The position numbers and the translations under genes were made by a program. A DNA stretch of 64,000 bases, taken from NCBI GenBank assembly GCA_902762785.1, contig CACWPL010000004.1, forward strand, positions 1 to 64,000. The letters are read 5' to 3'. The DNA is from an uncultured Ruminococcus sp. (GTDB lineage Bacteria > Bacillota > Clostridia > Oscillospirales > Ruminococcaceae). Of the stretch, positions 1 to 8,339 are shown piece after piece (positions within the stretch are counted from its first letter, which is position 1; each line of letters begins with the position of its first letter). The notes beneath the pieces were generated by a model, which had not been told where the DNA came from, made no database searches, and saw only the letters and a program-made list of their open reading frames with translations.

Positions 1-221
1 GAGACGCATGACCGTTCGTGGATTTTTAATTGGAAATACCAAGCTCGGCCGAACGGAGCAAGGGCCGTGGCTCTGTATGTATACGCATACTGTCCCGCCG
101 GTGAGACCTGACCGAGGAGGGCGAGGCGCTCCTCGACCGGTCGATCGACACATGGTACCTCGACTTTGACCAGCAGGATGTCGACGTCGTGCAGATCTGG
201 GTCACGCTCCTAGATGACTGA
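1..221 (+). pseudogene. 3' end of an unidentified gene, apparently frameshifted
   Basis: Two open stretches meet here. Frame 1 is open from base 1 to a TGA at 109-111. Frame 3 is open after a TGA at 102-104 and runs to a TGA at 219-221. The second part has strongly GC-rich third positions like the neighbouring genes, and reads as an acidic C-terminus (ending WVTLLDD), but has no start codon or ribosome binding site of its own. The first part is AT-richer. A single-base frameshift near 105 would join them. It may be a decayed gene, a sequencing error at a contig edge, or a partial gene. The product is not recognised. Confidence 0.35.
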
Positions 222-260
222 CCGACCCTTTCCCCAAAATACACCCAGGAGGTGATACGG

Positions 261-1316
261 ATGGCCGATACGGTCCAGGAATACAAATGCCCGAACTGCG
301 GCGCCCAGCTGCGGTTCCATCCGAAAAAGCAGGGCTTCGTCTGCGAATACTGCGACAGCTTCTTCACCCAGGAGGAGTGCAAGGCCGCCAATGAGCAGAT
401 GCAGCAGCAGGCCAAGGAGGACGCCCCGCGCGACGAGGAATTCGCCGAGGGGAGCCGACTCTATAGCTGCCCGAGCTGCGGCGCGGAGCTCATCACCGAT
501 GAGAACACCGCCGCCACGGAGTGCTACTACTGCCACGACCCGGTCGTGCTGAAGGGGCGTCTTTCCGGCGAATACCGTCCCTCGCGCGTCATCCCCTTCA
601 AGCTGACGCGCAGCGATGCCGAGGGCATCTTCAAGGACTGGTGCAAGAAACGCAGGTTCCTGCCCAAAAGTTTCCTCTCCGAGAGCCAGCTCCTGCATAT
701 GGCGGGAGTCTATGTGCCGTTCTGGGTGGCCAACTGCAACATCCACGGCCAGATGACCGCCGTCTGCAAGAAGACGCGGAGCTGGACGGCCGGCGGCTAT
801 CAGTACACCGAGGTCCAGGAGTTCGATGTCTACCGTGACGCGGCGCTGCTCTTCGAGGGCATCCCCGCGGACGGCGCGAGCAAGATCGAGGACGAGCTGA
901 TGGAGGCCATCGAGCCCTTCGATTACCGGGAGGCCACGGATTTCGAGATGAGCTATCTCTCCGGCTTCCTCTCCGACAAGTACGACATGAACAAGTCCCA
1001 GGTCTTCCCCCGCGTGCGCAACCGCGCCGTGAACGGCAGCGACCAGCTCCTGCGCTCCACGATGACGGGCTACAGCTCGATCCGCGTGACGCAGTCTGAC
1101 ATGCAGGTGCTGCAAACGAAGTGGGAATACATGCTCCTGCCCGTCTGGTTCATGACCTTCCAGTACCAGGGCAAGCAGTACGCCTTCGCGATCAACGGCC
1201 AGACCGGCAAGCAGGCCGGCACGCCTCCGCTCGACACGGGCAAGCTGCTGGGCGTCTGCGCGCTCATCACGGTGGCCTGTGCGCTGGTGGGCTTTTTAGG
1301 AGGGCTGCTGCTATGA
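261..1316 (+). CDS. Zinc-ribbon (TFIIB-type) membrane-anchored protein
   Basis: Protein of 351 residues. Two zinc-ribbon knuckle pairs are visible: CPNCG/CEYC at residues 10-31 and CPSCG/CYYC at about 72-90. A roughly 230-residue middle domain of unknown role follows, and the C-terminus has one hydrophobic segment (LLGVCALITVACALVGFLGG), so it is probably tail-anchored with the ribbons in the cytoplasm. The ATG at 261 is chosen because AGGAGG lies 9 bases upstream; an in-frame GTG at 252 overlaps that site. The stop overlaps the next start (ATGA), so it is translationally coupled to the TPM-domain gene. Such pairs are common in clostridia, but their function is not established. Confidence 0.85.
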   Translation: MADTVQEYKCPNCGAQLRFHPKKQGFVCEYCDSFFTQEECKAANEQMQQQAKEDAPRDEEFAEGSRLYSCPSCGAELITDENTAATECYYCHDPVVLKGRLSGEYRPSRVIPFKLTRSDAEGIFKDWCKKRRFLPKSFLSESQLLHMAGVYVPFWVANCNIHGQMTAVCKKTRSWTAGGYQYTEVQEFDVYRDAALLFEGIPADGASKIEDELMEAIEPFDYREATDFEMSYLSGFLSDKYDMNKSQVFPRVRNRAVNGSDQLLRSTMTGYSSIRVTQSDMQVLQTKWEYMLLPVWFMTFQYQGKQYAFAINGQTGKQAGTPPLDTGKLLGVCALITVACALVGFLGGLLL

Positions 1317-2212
1317 GGAAGACGATGAAGCGCATCGGTGCGGCGATCGTGCTGGTGCTCACGATGCTCACGATGCTCCTGCCGCTGCCCGCGATGGCTG
1401 CGGAGACGAAGAACGTGTTCCTCTACGACGAGGGCGGCCGTCTCACACAGGAGGAATATGACACCTGCTTTGCACGGCTCCAGGAGGCCGCGAACAAGAC
1501 GGGGCTCAATGTCGGCGTGATCCTTGCGACGCAGGAGCGGTCGGACTACACCATCGAATCCGCCGCCGATCAGACCTATGACGACTACTTCGGCGCCAAG
1601 ACGGACGGTCTGCTCTACTACATGGACCTCAAGGGCCATGACGCCTACGACTATATCTCCACCTCCGGCCTCGGGCAGTTCTACATCACCAATTCCATCG
1701 AGAACAACAGAGTGGAGAGCATCTTCAGTGTGCTCGACAGCTATCTCTACCCCGTTGGCCGCGAGAACGTCAGCGGCGCGGTGCAGGCGTTCGCGGAGCA
1801 GGTGGAGTATTGGTACGAGGCCGGTGTGCCGGAGCACTACTATGTCTACGACGATCTCTACCATGAGTATTATCACCTGGAGGACGGCGAGCTCGTCGCC
1901 ACGAAGAAGAAGCCCTATATCAACTGGGCCAAGGTGGCGATGCTGGCGTTCGGCGGCGGTGCCATCGGCCTGCTGGCGGCGTTCATCACGTTCTTTGCCG
2001 TCAAGCACACCTACAAGTTCAAGTATGAGCTCTCGCCGACGACCTATGTCAACCGAAAGTCGGTGCAGTTCAACAAGGAATACGACCGCTTCGTGCGGAC
2101 GAACACCTCCCGTGTGCCGCTGAACAGCGGCTCCTCGGGCGGCCGCGGCGGCGGTCACTCCGGCGGCGGCTTCTCCCACGGCGGCCACGGCGGCGGCGGT
2201 CATCACCGCTGA
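1313..2212 (+). CDS. TPM-domain membrane protein with Gly/His-rich tail
   Basis: Protein of 299 residues. An N-terminal signal peptide ends near AMA|AE (residue 24). A TPM (YgcG/TLP18.3-type) domain covers about residues 30-180, followed by a transmembrane segment at about 207-230 (AFGGGAIGLLAAFITFFAV). The cytoplasmic C-terminus ends in a low-complexity Gly/Ser/His tail. The family includes membrane proteins of the YgcG type and plant thylakoid proteins; the enzymatic role is uncertain. The ATG at 1313 overlaps the previous stop and has AGGAGG at 1299-1304. Its partner is the upstream zinc-ribbon protein. Confidence 0.85.
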   Translation: MRKTMKRIGAAIVLVLTMLTMLLPLPAMAAETKNVFLYDEGGRLTQEEYDTCFARLQEAANKTGLNVGVILATQERSDYTIESAADQTYDDYFGAKTDGLLYYMDLKGHDAYDYISTSGLGQFYITNSIENNRVESIFSVLDSYLYPVGRENVSGAVQAFAEQVEYWYEAGVPEHYYVYDDLYHEYYHLEDGELVATKKKPYINWAKVAMLAFGGGAIGLLAAFITFFAVKHTYKFKYELSPTTYVNRKSVQFNKEYDRFVRTNTSRVPLNSGSSGGRGGGHSGGGFSHGGHGGGGHHR

Positions 2213-2232
2213 TTCGCCCCATATCACAAGAA

Positions 2233-2267
2233 AAACGCCCTTCCCGTGTAAGACGGGAGGGGCGTTT
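2233..2267. terminator. Bidirectional terminator between TPM gene and rnr
   Basis: A 15-bp stem with one G-T pair (2233-2247 with 2253-2267) around a 5-base loop, flanked by A and T runs. It separates the convergent TPM-domain gene and rnr. Confidence 0.8.
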
Positions 2268-2274
2268 CGTGTGT

Positions 2275-4500
2275 TCAGATCTGCACGCTGCCGGGGAGGA
2301 CGGCGTCGATGTGGCCGGAGACGATCTCCGCCTTGGCGATCTGCACGGCGAGCGGCATGCCGATGCGGTACTCGTCGCCGGTGTCGGTGTTGCGGAGGTA
2401 CCAGCCGGGCTCGCAGTCGTACTGTCCCTCGGGCATGTCGTGGATGTGGAGCAGCGCCTCGGCGTGGTTCTCGAGCGTCACATAGACGCCGAATTCCGTC
2501 ACGCTCGTGATGACGCCCTGAAACACCTCGCCGATGTGCGCGAGCATGTATTCCGCGGCATAGCACCCGTCGGCCTCACGCTCGAGCGTTACCGCGCGCA
2601 CCTCCCGCTCGGAGGACTGGAGCGCAGCATGCTCCGTGAAACGCGCATACCGCCGCTGGAGCCAGTCACGTCCCCCGCCCGCGAGCAGGTCGGACAGGAT
2701 CCTGTGGACGGCCAGATCCGGATAGCGCCGGATCGGCGAGGTGAAGTGGCAATAGTCCCGCAGCGCCAGGCCGAAATGGCCCAGCGGCTCCTCGCTGTAG
2801 CGCGCCTTGGCCATCGAGCGCAGCGTGAGCGTGTTCACGACGGGGAAATAGGCCTCGTCCCGTGCGCGGTCGAGGATGCCCTGGATGTCGCGCGGGGAAG
2901 CCTTTTTGAACTGCGGCACCTCCGCCCCGAGACGCTCGAGCATCTCGAGCAGCGTCTCGATCCGCTCCGGCGCCGGCTCCTCATGGACACGGTACACCAG
3001 CGGGATCTCGGACTCGCGTGCGAGGCGTGCGGCGGCCTCGTTCGCGCAGAGCATGCAGGCCTCGATGATCCGCTCCGTCCGCCCGCGCGATACCGGCGCG
3101 AGTCCGACGCAGCGCCCCTCCTCGTCTACGAGCGGCGTGATCTCCGACGTCTCCAGCTCGGGCGCCCCGCGCAGCACGCGCAGATGCTCGAGCTTGTCCG
3201 TCAGCTCGTCAAGGAGGGCAAGGGTCTCGCGGACGGGGGCATACTTCTCCGTCAGCGCTTCGTCCGCCGTGCCGTCGAGGATGGCGTTGCACTCACTGTA
3301 CACACCGCGCACCCGCGAGCAGATCACGGCCTTGCAGAAGCGGGACTCCAGCAGGTCGCCCTGGGGGGAGAGGTGCATGATCGCGGAGACGGTCAGGCGG
3401 TCCTCCCCGGCATTCAGCGAGCAGATGCCGTTCGAGAGGGCGGGGGGCAGCATGGGGATGACGGTATCTCCATAATACAGGCTCGTGCCGCGCTCGAACG
3501 CCTCGGCATCGAGCGCCGACCCTGCGCGGACATAGTGCGACACGTCCGCGATGTGGACACCGAGCGTATAGCCCCCGTCCTCCCGGCGCGAGAGCGAGAC
3601 GGCATCGTCGAGGTCCTTGGAATGGGCGCCGTCGATCGTGAAGATGGTCTCCCCGCGCAGGTCCTCGCGTCCCTCGAGGTCGAAGGACGTGATGCCGATC
3701 TCCGCGAGCCGGTCGGCCTCGTCCTGCACCTCCTGCGGGAACACGGTCGGGATGGCCATCTCGGCGATGCGGGCGGCGATGCAGTTCGCGGCGTTATCCG
3801 GGTCGCCGAAGTTCAGGATGACCTTGACGCGGTGGTCGGCATGGCGCTCTCCGCGGCTCGTCAGCAGGCAGAGCACCTTGTCACCGACCTGATAGGGCGC
3901 GAGGCTCGCGCGGTAGTCGATGCGCAGGGGGACGTCCATGCAGTCCGGGCGGAGGCAGAGCCCCTCGTCCGAGGGGATGACCTCACCGGCGATGCGGATC
4001 TCGTCCTTCGCGGCCGTCACGGAGACGATCTCCGCCTCCGGGGAGCCCTCGCGCCGCGACGGGATCGTCCGCGCGCGGACCTGCTCACCGGGCATCGCGC
4101 CCAGCAGATACCGGCCGGGGACGAAATGGTCCTGCCCGGACTCGTCCCGGATGAAGCCGTAGCCGGCGGAGAGCCGGACGACCGTGGCATCGAAGCAATC
4201 CGCGGGGTCGCAGAGGGTCCAGGTGTCGCGCTGCTCCCTGACCTCGCCCGCGCGGAGGAGCGCCTCCATCGCCGCCGCATAGGCAGCGGGCGAGCGCTTC
4301 GCGCGGCACTTGTTGGCCAGGTCCTGCTGCTTCATCCTGCCGAGGGGCGCCATGCGGAGGAAGAGCCGGATCTTCTGGGTGAAGACGGCGGTCTGTTCGG
4401 GATCGGCGGGGCGCGCCTTCGCGGCTGCGTGCTTGGCCGGGTCCTTCCGGCGGGCCTCGAGCTTCTTGCGGGCATCGTGTTTCTTGTTATGTCTTGCCAT
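2275..4500 (-). CDS. rnr: Ribonuclease R
   Basis: Protein of 741 residues, a 3'-5' exoribonuclease that degrades structured RNA. A lysine/arginine-rich N-terminus (MARHNKKHDARKKLEARRK) leads into a winged-helix-like region and cold-shock/OB domains. The RNB catalytic domain shows the metal-binding signature TIDGAHSKDLDDAVSL and further motifs such as HIADVSHYVR and GICSLNAGEDRL. A C-terminal S1 domain (GVITSVTEFGVYVTLENHAE) is present. The ATG at 4500 follows AAAGGAGGT. secG lies upstream on the same strand, as in many Firmicutes; a terminator-like hairpin separates them, so rnr probably also has its own promoter. No smpB follows. Confidence 0.95.
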   Translation of the reverse strand: MARHNKKHDARKKLEARRKDPAKHAAAKARPADPEQTAVFTQKIRLFLRMAPLGRMKQQDLANKCRAKRSPAAYAAAMEALLRAGEVREQRDTWTLCDPADCFDATVVRLSAGYGFIRDESGQDHFVPGRYLLGAMPGEQVRARTIPSRREGSPEAEIVSVTAAKDEIRIAGEVIPSDEGLCLRPDCMDVPLRIDYRASLAPYQVGDKVLCLLTSRGERHADHRVKVILNFGDPDNAANCIAARIAEMAIPTVFPQEVQDEADRLAEIGITSFDLEGREDLRGETIFTIDGAHSKDLDDAVSLSRREDGGYTLGVHIADVSHYVRAGSALDAEAFERGTSLYYGDTVIPMLPPALSNGICSLNAGEDRLTVSAIMHLSPQGDLLESRFCKAVICSRVRGVYSECNAILDGTADEALTEKYAPVRETLALLDELTDKLEHLRVLRGAPELETSEITPLVDEEGRCVGLAPVSRGRTERIIEACMLCANEAAARLARESEIPLVYRVHEEPAPERIETLLEMLERLGAEVPQFKKASPRDIQGILDRARDEAYFPVVNTLTLRSMAKARYSEEPLGHFGLALRDYCHFTSPIRRYPDLAVHRILSDLLAGGGRDWLQRRYARFTEHAALQSSEREVRAVTLEREADGCYAAEYMLAHIGEVFQGVITSVTEFGVYVTLENHAEALLHIHDMPEGQYDCEPGWYLRNTDTGDEYRIGMPLAVQIAKAEIVSGHIDAVLPGSVQI

Positions 4501-4557
4501 CGTGGCATACCTCCTTTGTTTTGGTGGATCGGCCTCCGGAGGGAGGCGGTGGGAAAG

Positions 4558-4728
4558 TGGATAACAGATGCGTTTTCCACTTCTCCACTTGTGAAAATGT
4601 GGAAAACTGGTGGAGAAGCGGGCAGTTTCCCAACAGGTTTTCAACACTGACTGTTCAAAACCGCGTGTCTGCGTCATGTCGGATCGTGGAGGGATCGGGG
4701 ACGCAGAAAAGGGGAAATGTGGAAAAGC
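4558..4728. promoter_or_regulatory. Cluster of DnaA-box-like motifs upstream of rnr
   Basis: Within the rnr upstream region there is one perfect TTATCCAC core (4558-4565, minus) and near matches TTTTCCAC (4573-4580, plus), TTTTCCACA (about 4599-4607, minus) and a similar one near 4719-4727 (minus). Parts form inverted repeats (TTCTCCAC with GTGGAGAA). No dnaA or dnaN is nearby. The rest of 4501-4813 holds the rnr leader and the secG terminator; no clear sigma-A promoter was seen for rnr. Confidence 0.3.
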
Positions 4729-4761
4729 CGCCTCGTCCTGGGAAAAATGGGGGATCGTACC

Positions 4762-4796
4762 AAAAGGAAAGACCCCCGCTCTCAAAACGGGGGCCT
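4762..4796 (-). terminator. Terminator downstream of secG
   Basis: On the minus strand a GC-rich stem (4788-4793 with 4773-4778, plus flanking pairs) is followed by a T-rich run at 4770-4762. Confidence 0.7.
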
Positions 4797-4813
4797 TCGA
4801 TGGTCTGGATCCT

Positions 4814-5089
4814 TTACTCGGATGCGAACAGCTTCATGACGATCGGGATCACGATGTTCATGCACACGATGAGCACGAATGCGATGATGCCCAGGATCTT
4901 GGTGAGCCGTGCCAGCGCTGCTTCGCGGGTGTTCGCCTCGTTCTGGCCGTAGAACGACTCGTTGAAGCCGCCGCCCAGAGCCGAAGTCATGCTGTCCTGT
5001 CCCTTATTGTCCTGCATCAGGCAGAGGATGATGATGAGAAGAGACAGCAGGAGCACGACCGCGCCGCAGATGATCTCGTAAATTTCCAT
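4814..5089 (-). CDS. secG: Preprotein translocase subunit SecG
   Basis: Protein of 91 residues, a small subunit of the SecYEG channel. It has two hydrophobic segments (about residues 7-26, IICGAVVLLLSLLIIILCLM, and 67-86, ILGIIAFVLIVCMNIVIPIV) separated by a Gly-rich loop (SALGGGFNESFYG), which is typical of SecG. The start is the ATG at 5089; an upstream in-frame GTG at 5101 overlaps the AAGGAG ribosome binding site. It is upstream of rnr on the same strand. Confidence 0.92.
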   Translation of the reverse strand: MEIYEIICGAVVLLLSLLIIILCLMQDNKGQDSMTSALGGGFNESFYGQNEANTREAALARLTKILGIIAFVLIVCMNIVIPIVMKLFASE

Positions 5090-5266
5090 CGTTTGTGACA
5101 CTCCTTTTTTATGCGGGTATGAAGATACTTATATATTATAGCATGATCCCCCCGTGCTGTCAAGAGTCCGATCGCACAAATATCAGGGGGCGCGATCGTC
5201 GCATTTTACGGCTTTTTCCACAGGCGGGGGAATGCTTGTGGAGACGTGTGAGATCGCACATTTTAC

Positions 5267-5295
5267 TTGCTTTTTTCGTCATGATATGCTATAAT
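5267..5295 (+). promoter_or_regulatory. Sigma-A promoter for the small membrane protein-proS operon
   Basis: TTGCTT (5267-5272), 17-bp spacer, TATAAT (5290-5295) with an extended TGC just before the -10. Confidence 0.8.
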
Positions 5296-5328
5296 AGTAG
5301 GGAACGACTGCAAAAGGAGGGCGATCTC

Positions 5329-5586
5329 ATGGATGAGCCGCTTTCGACCGCTCAGATCGTGCGTTTTGCTGTGACGGTGCTGGGCGTGTTCGCGCTGATC
5401 TTCCTCGGCGCGGTGGTGACACCGTGGCTCGCAAGGAAGGTGGATGCGTGGATCGCGCGGTATCGTGAACACCACGATCCTCACAAGTCCCCTGACTATG
5501 GCGTCCACTCCATCTACGAGCTGCCGCCCAAGCAGGAGGAGACCGATAACGACCAGAAAGGAACTGAACCAAATGGCAAAGAATGA
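5329..5586 (+). CDS. Small single-pass membrane protein upstream of proS
   Basis: Protein of 85 residues with one transmembrane helix near the N-terminus (about residues 11-36, [20 protein letters not shown]) and a charged, His/Lys-rich cytoplasmic tail. The ATG at 5329 has AAAGGAGG 9 bases upstream and a strong promoter just ahead. Its end overlaps the proS start by 14 bases, so the two are co-translated. No family was recognised; the role is unknown. Confidence 0.8.
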   Translation: MDEPLSTAQIVRFAVTVLGVFALIFLGAVVTPWLARKVDAWIARYREHHDPHKSPDYGVHSIYELPPKQEETDNDQKGTEPNGKE

Positions 5587-7018
5587 TAAGAAAATGGTCA
5601 ATGCCATCACCTCCATGGAGGAGGATTTCGCACAGTGGTATACCGACATCGTCAAGAAGGCGGAGCTGATCGCCTACACCAGCGTCAAGGGCTGCATGGT
5701 CATCCGTCCCTACGGCTATGCGATCTGGGAGAACATCCAGCGCATCCTGGACGGCATGTTCAAGGCCACCGGCCATGAGAACGTGAACATGCCCATGTTC
5801 ATCCCGGAGAGCCTGCTCCAGAAGGAGAAGGACCATGTCGAGGGCTTCGCGCCCGAGGTGGCCTGGGTCACCATGGGCGGCAACAACAAGCTCGAGGAGC
5901 GCCTCTGCGTGCGCCCGACCTCCGAGACCCTGTTCTGCGACCACTACAAGGACATCGTCCATTCCTACCGCGACCTGCCCAAGCTCTATAACCAGTGGGT
6001 GAGCGTGGTGCGCTGGGAGAAGACGACCCGTCCGTTCCTGCGCTCCCGTGAGTTCCTCTGGCAGGAGGGCCACACCATCCATGCCACCGCACAGGAGGCC
6101 ATCGAGGAGACGGAGCGCATGCTGAACGTCTACGCGAAGTTCTGCGAGGACGCGCTCGCGCTGCCGGTGGTACGCGGCCAGAAGACCGAGAGCGACAAGT
6201 TCGCCGGTGCCGAGGCGACCTACGCCATCGAGGCACTGATGCATGACGGCAAGGCGCTCCAGGCCGGCACGTCCCACTATTTCGGCGACGGCTTCGCGCG
6301 TGCCTTCGACATCCAGTATGCCGACAAGGACAATACCCTCAAGTACCCGCACCAGACGAGCTGGGGCGTGACGACCCGTCTGATCGGCGCGATCATCATG
6401 ACCCACGGCGATAACAACGGCCTCGTGCTGCCGCCGGCCGTGGCCCCGATCCAGGTGGTCATCGTGCCCGCTGCGATGCACAAGGAGGGCGTGCTCGAGA
6501 AGGCGACCGCGCTCTACGAGCAGCTCAAGGCCGCCGGCATCCGCGTGAAGCTGGACGATTCCGACAATTCTCCCGGATGGAAGTTCGCCGAGTACGAGAT
6601 GAAGGGCGTGCCGGTGCGCGTGGAGATCGGTCCGCGTGACATCGCTGCGAACCAGTGCGTCATCGCGACTCGTCACGACGGCGAGAAGGAGAACGTCTCC
6701 CTCGACAGCTTCGTCGAGAGCGTACAGCAGAAGCTCCAGGCTGTGCATGACGGTCTGTTCCAGGCCGCGCTCGAGAACCGCGAGCGCCGCACCTACCAGT
6801 GTACCACCATCGACGAGATCCGCCAGACCCTTGCTGAAAAGGGCGACGGCTTCATCGAGGCGATGTGGTGCGGCGAGGAGGCTTGCGAGGATGAGGTGAA
6901 GGCGCAGACCGGCGTCGGCTCGCGCTGCATCCCGTTCGCCCAGAAGACGCTCTCCGACAAGTGCGTCTGCTGCGGCAAGCCCGCCAAGCACATGGTCCTC
7001 TGGGGCAACGCCTATTGA
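5573..7018 (+). CDS. proS: Prolyl-tRNA synthetase, archaeal/eukaryote-like type
   Basis: Protein of 481 residues that charges tRNA-Pro. Length and sequence fit the short class without the bacterial INS editing domain: the class II core begins near residue 20 ([14 protein letters not shown]). Motif 2 is around [19 protein letters not shown] and motif 3 around [13 protein letters not shown]. An anticodon-binding domain follows, then a C-terminal zinc-type domain with four cysteines ending in the characteristic Tyr (LWGNAY). The ATG at 5573 overlaps the preceding small gene and is preceded by GAAAGGA. Confidence 0.96.
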   Translation: MAKNDKKMVNAITSMEEDFAQWYTDIVKKAELIAYTSVKGCMVIRPYGYAIWENIQRILDGMFKATGHENVNMPMFIPESLLQKEKDHVEGFAPEVAWVTMGGNNKLEERLCVRPTSETLFCDHYKDIVHSYRDLPKLYNQWVSVVRWEKTTRPFLRSREFLWQEGHTIHATAQEAIEETERMLNVYAKFCEDALALPVVRGQKTESDKFAGAEATYAIEALMHDGKALQAGTSHYFGDGFARAFDIQYADKDNTLKYPHQTSWGVTTRLIGAIIMTHGDNNGLVLPPAVAPIQVVIVPAAMHKEGVLEKATALYEQLKAAGIRVKLDDSDNSPGWKFAEYEMKGVPVRVEIGPRDIAANQCVIATRHDGEKENVSLDSFVESVQQKLQAVHDGLFQAALENRERRTYQCTTIDEIRQTLAEKGDGFIEAMWCGEEACEDEVKAQTGVGSRCIPFAQKTLSDKCVCCGKPAKHMVLWGNAY

Positions 7019-7031
7019 TCGACCAGACGAG

Positions 7032-7063
7032 GAACGAAACGGCGCACCTGTGCCGTTTCGTTC
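7032..7063 (+). terminator. Hairpin after proS
   Basis: A 12-bp stem (gaacgaaacggc with its complement) lies just after the proS stop. The following bases are only moderately T-rich, so termination may be partial and the GH3 genes may be reached by readthrough. Confidence 0.6.
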
Positions 7064-7090
7064 TCGTGCTATACATAAGGATGTGATACC

Positions 7091-8311
7091 ATGAAACGTA
7101 CCGCAGCAGCACTGACAGCGCTCCTGTTCCTGCTGACCGGGTGCCACGCGATCGAGGACAGCAGCGTGGGCGATGTCGTCCCCGTCGAGGTCTACAGTGC
7201 GCCGGACAATGACTATGCCCTCTGGGGCGATGCCGTGCAGTCCGAGGAGGAGGCCACCGAGGCGCCGACCGAGCCGATGCTGAGCGAGGGGATGTCCCTC
7301 GAGGACAAGATCTGCCAGCTTTTCATCATCACCCCGGAGGCGCTCACGGGCGTGAGCGTCGCGACCGTCTGCGGCGATGCCACCAAGGAAGCGCTCGACA
7401 AGTGGCCGGTGGGCGGTCTGATCTATTTCTCCGCCAACCTCGAGGACATGGACCAGGCCAAGGCGCTCCTCTCCGGCACGAGCAGCCACCTGAAGCAGTC
7501 CACCGGCATCGCGCCGTTCCTCGCGGTCGATGAGGAGGGCGGTCTGGTGGCACGCTGCGCGGACAACCTCGGCACCACCGCGCTCGAGCCCATGCAGACC
7601 TACGGCGACCGTGCCGATGAGGCAGAGGCGCGCGAGATCGGCGTGACCCTTGGCATGGAGATCCAGAAGGTCGGCTTCAACCTGGACTTCGCCCCCGTGG
7701 CCGATGTCGACCTCGATCCCGGCAATGAGCTGGGCGACCGCATCTTCTCGGACGATCCCGAGGTCGTGGCCAAGATGGTCGCGGGCGTGGTCGAGGGGAT
7801 GCAGGGCACCGGCGTGGCCGCGACCCTCAAGCATTTCCCCGGTCTCGGCGCCGAGAACGGCAATGCCCATGAGGACACCAAGATCGTCATCGACCGCACG
7901 CTCGACCAGCTCCGCGCGGAGGAGTTCATCCCCTTCCAGCGCGGCATCGAGGCCGGCGCGGACTTCGTCATGGTGAGCCACCAGACCGTGACGGGCGTGG
8001 GCGACGATCTGCCCGCGTGCCTCTCGCCGATCGTCTGCACGGATCTTCTGCGCGGCGAGCTGGGCTTTGAGGGCCTGATCGTGACGGATTCGCTCCAGAT
8101 GAACACCATCTCGGCGAATTATGACTCTGGCGAGGCCGCCGTGCGCGCGCTCGAAGCGGGCGTGGACGTGATCCTGATGCCGGAGGACTTCGAGGCCGCG
8201 CTGCAGGGCGTGGAGGATGCCGTTGCAGAGGGCAGGATCACGGAAGAGCGGATCGACGAGAGCGTCGAGCGCGTCCTCAAGGAAAAGAGAAAGCTCGGCC
8301 TGATGGACTGA
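7091..8311 (+). CDS. Family 3 glycoside hydrolase lipoprotein (NagZ-like)
   Basis: Protein of 406 residues. A lipoprotein signal peptide ends at LLTGC. After a short acidic linker comes a GH3 N-terminal TIM-barrel of the beta-N-acetylhexosaminidase type: DEEGGLVAR, KHFPGLGAENGNAH (the catalytic-loop histidine region) and IVTDSLQMNTI, which holds the candidate nucleophile Asp. It probably acts outside the cell on N-acetylglucosamine-containing glycans such as peptidoglycan fragments; substrate not determined. It is a tandem paralogue of the next gene. The ATG follows AAGGATGTGAT. Confidence 0.88.
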   Translation: MKRTAAALTALLFLLTGCHAIEDSSVGDVVPVEVYSAPDNDYALWGDAVQSEEEATEAPTEPMLSEGMSLEDKICQLFIITPEALTGVSVATVCGDATKEALDKWPVGGLIYFSANLEDMDQAKALLSGTSSHLKQSTGIAPFLAVDEEGGLVARCADNLGTTALEPMQTYGDRADEAEAREIGVTLGMEIQKVGFNLDFAPVADVDLDPGNELGDRIFSDDPEVVAKMVAGVVEGMQGTGVAATLKHFPGLGAENGNAHEDTKIVIDRTLDQLRAEEFIPFQRGIEAGADFVMVSHQTVTGVGDDLPACLSPIVCTDLLRGELGFEGLIVTDSLQMNTISANYDSGEAAVRALEAGVDVILMPEDFEAALQGVEDAVAEGRITEERIDESVERVLKEKRKLGLMD

Positions 8312-8339
8312 GCTGCAATGTGAAAAGGATATGGGATAT

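Noticed and set aside
4558..4728. Chromosomal replication origin
   Set aside because: DnaA-like boxes are present, but there is no dnaA, dnaN, recF or gyrB nearby and no obvious AT-rich unwinding element.
4501..4785. N-terminal extension of RNase R by about 95 residues
   Set aside because: The extension overlaps the secG terminator and the DnaA-box-like region. The ATG at 4500 has a perfect ribosome binding site and the typical basic start of the protein.
5327..7981. A long minus-strand open frame of over 800 codons opposite proS and the first GH3 gene
   Set aside because: It is antisense to well-supported genes, has no ribosome binding site or recognisable motif, and such frames are common in GC-rich DNA with strong third-position bias. 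The same applies to a frame of about 1000 codons opposite metH (55946-58996) and others.
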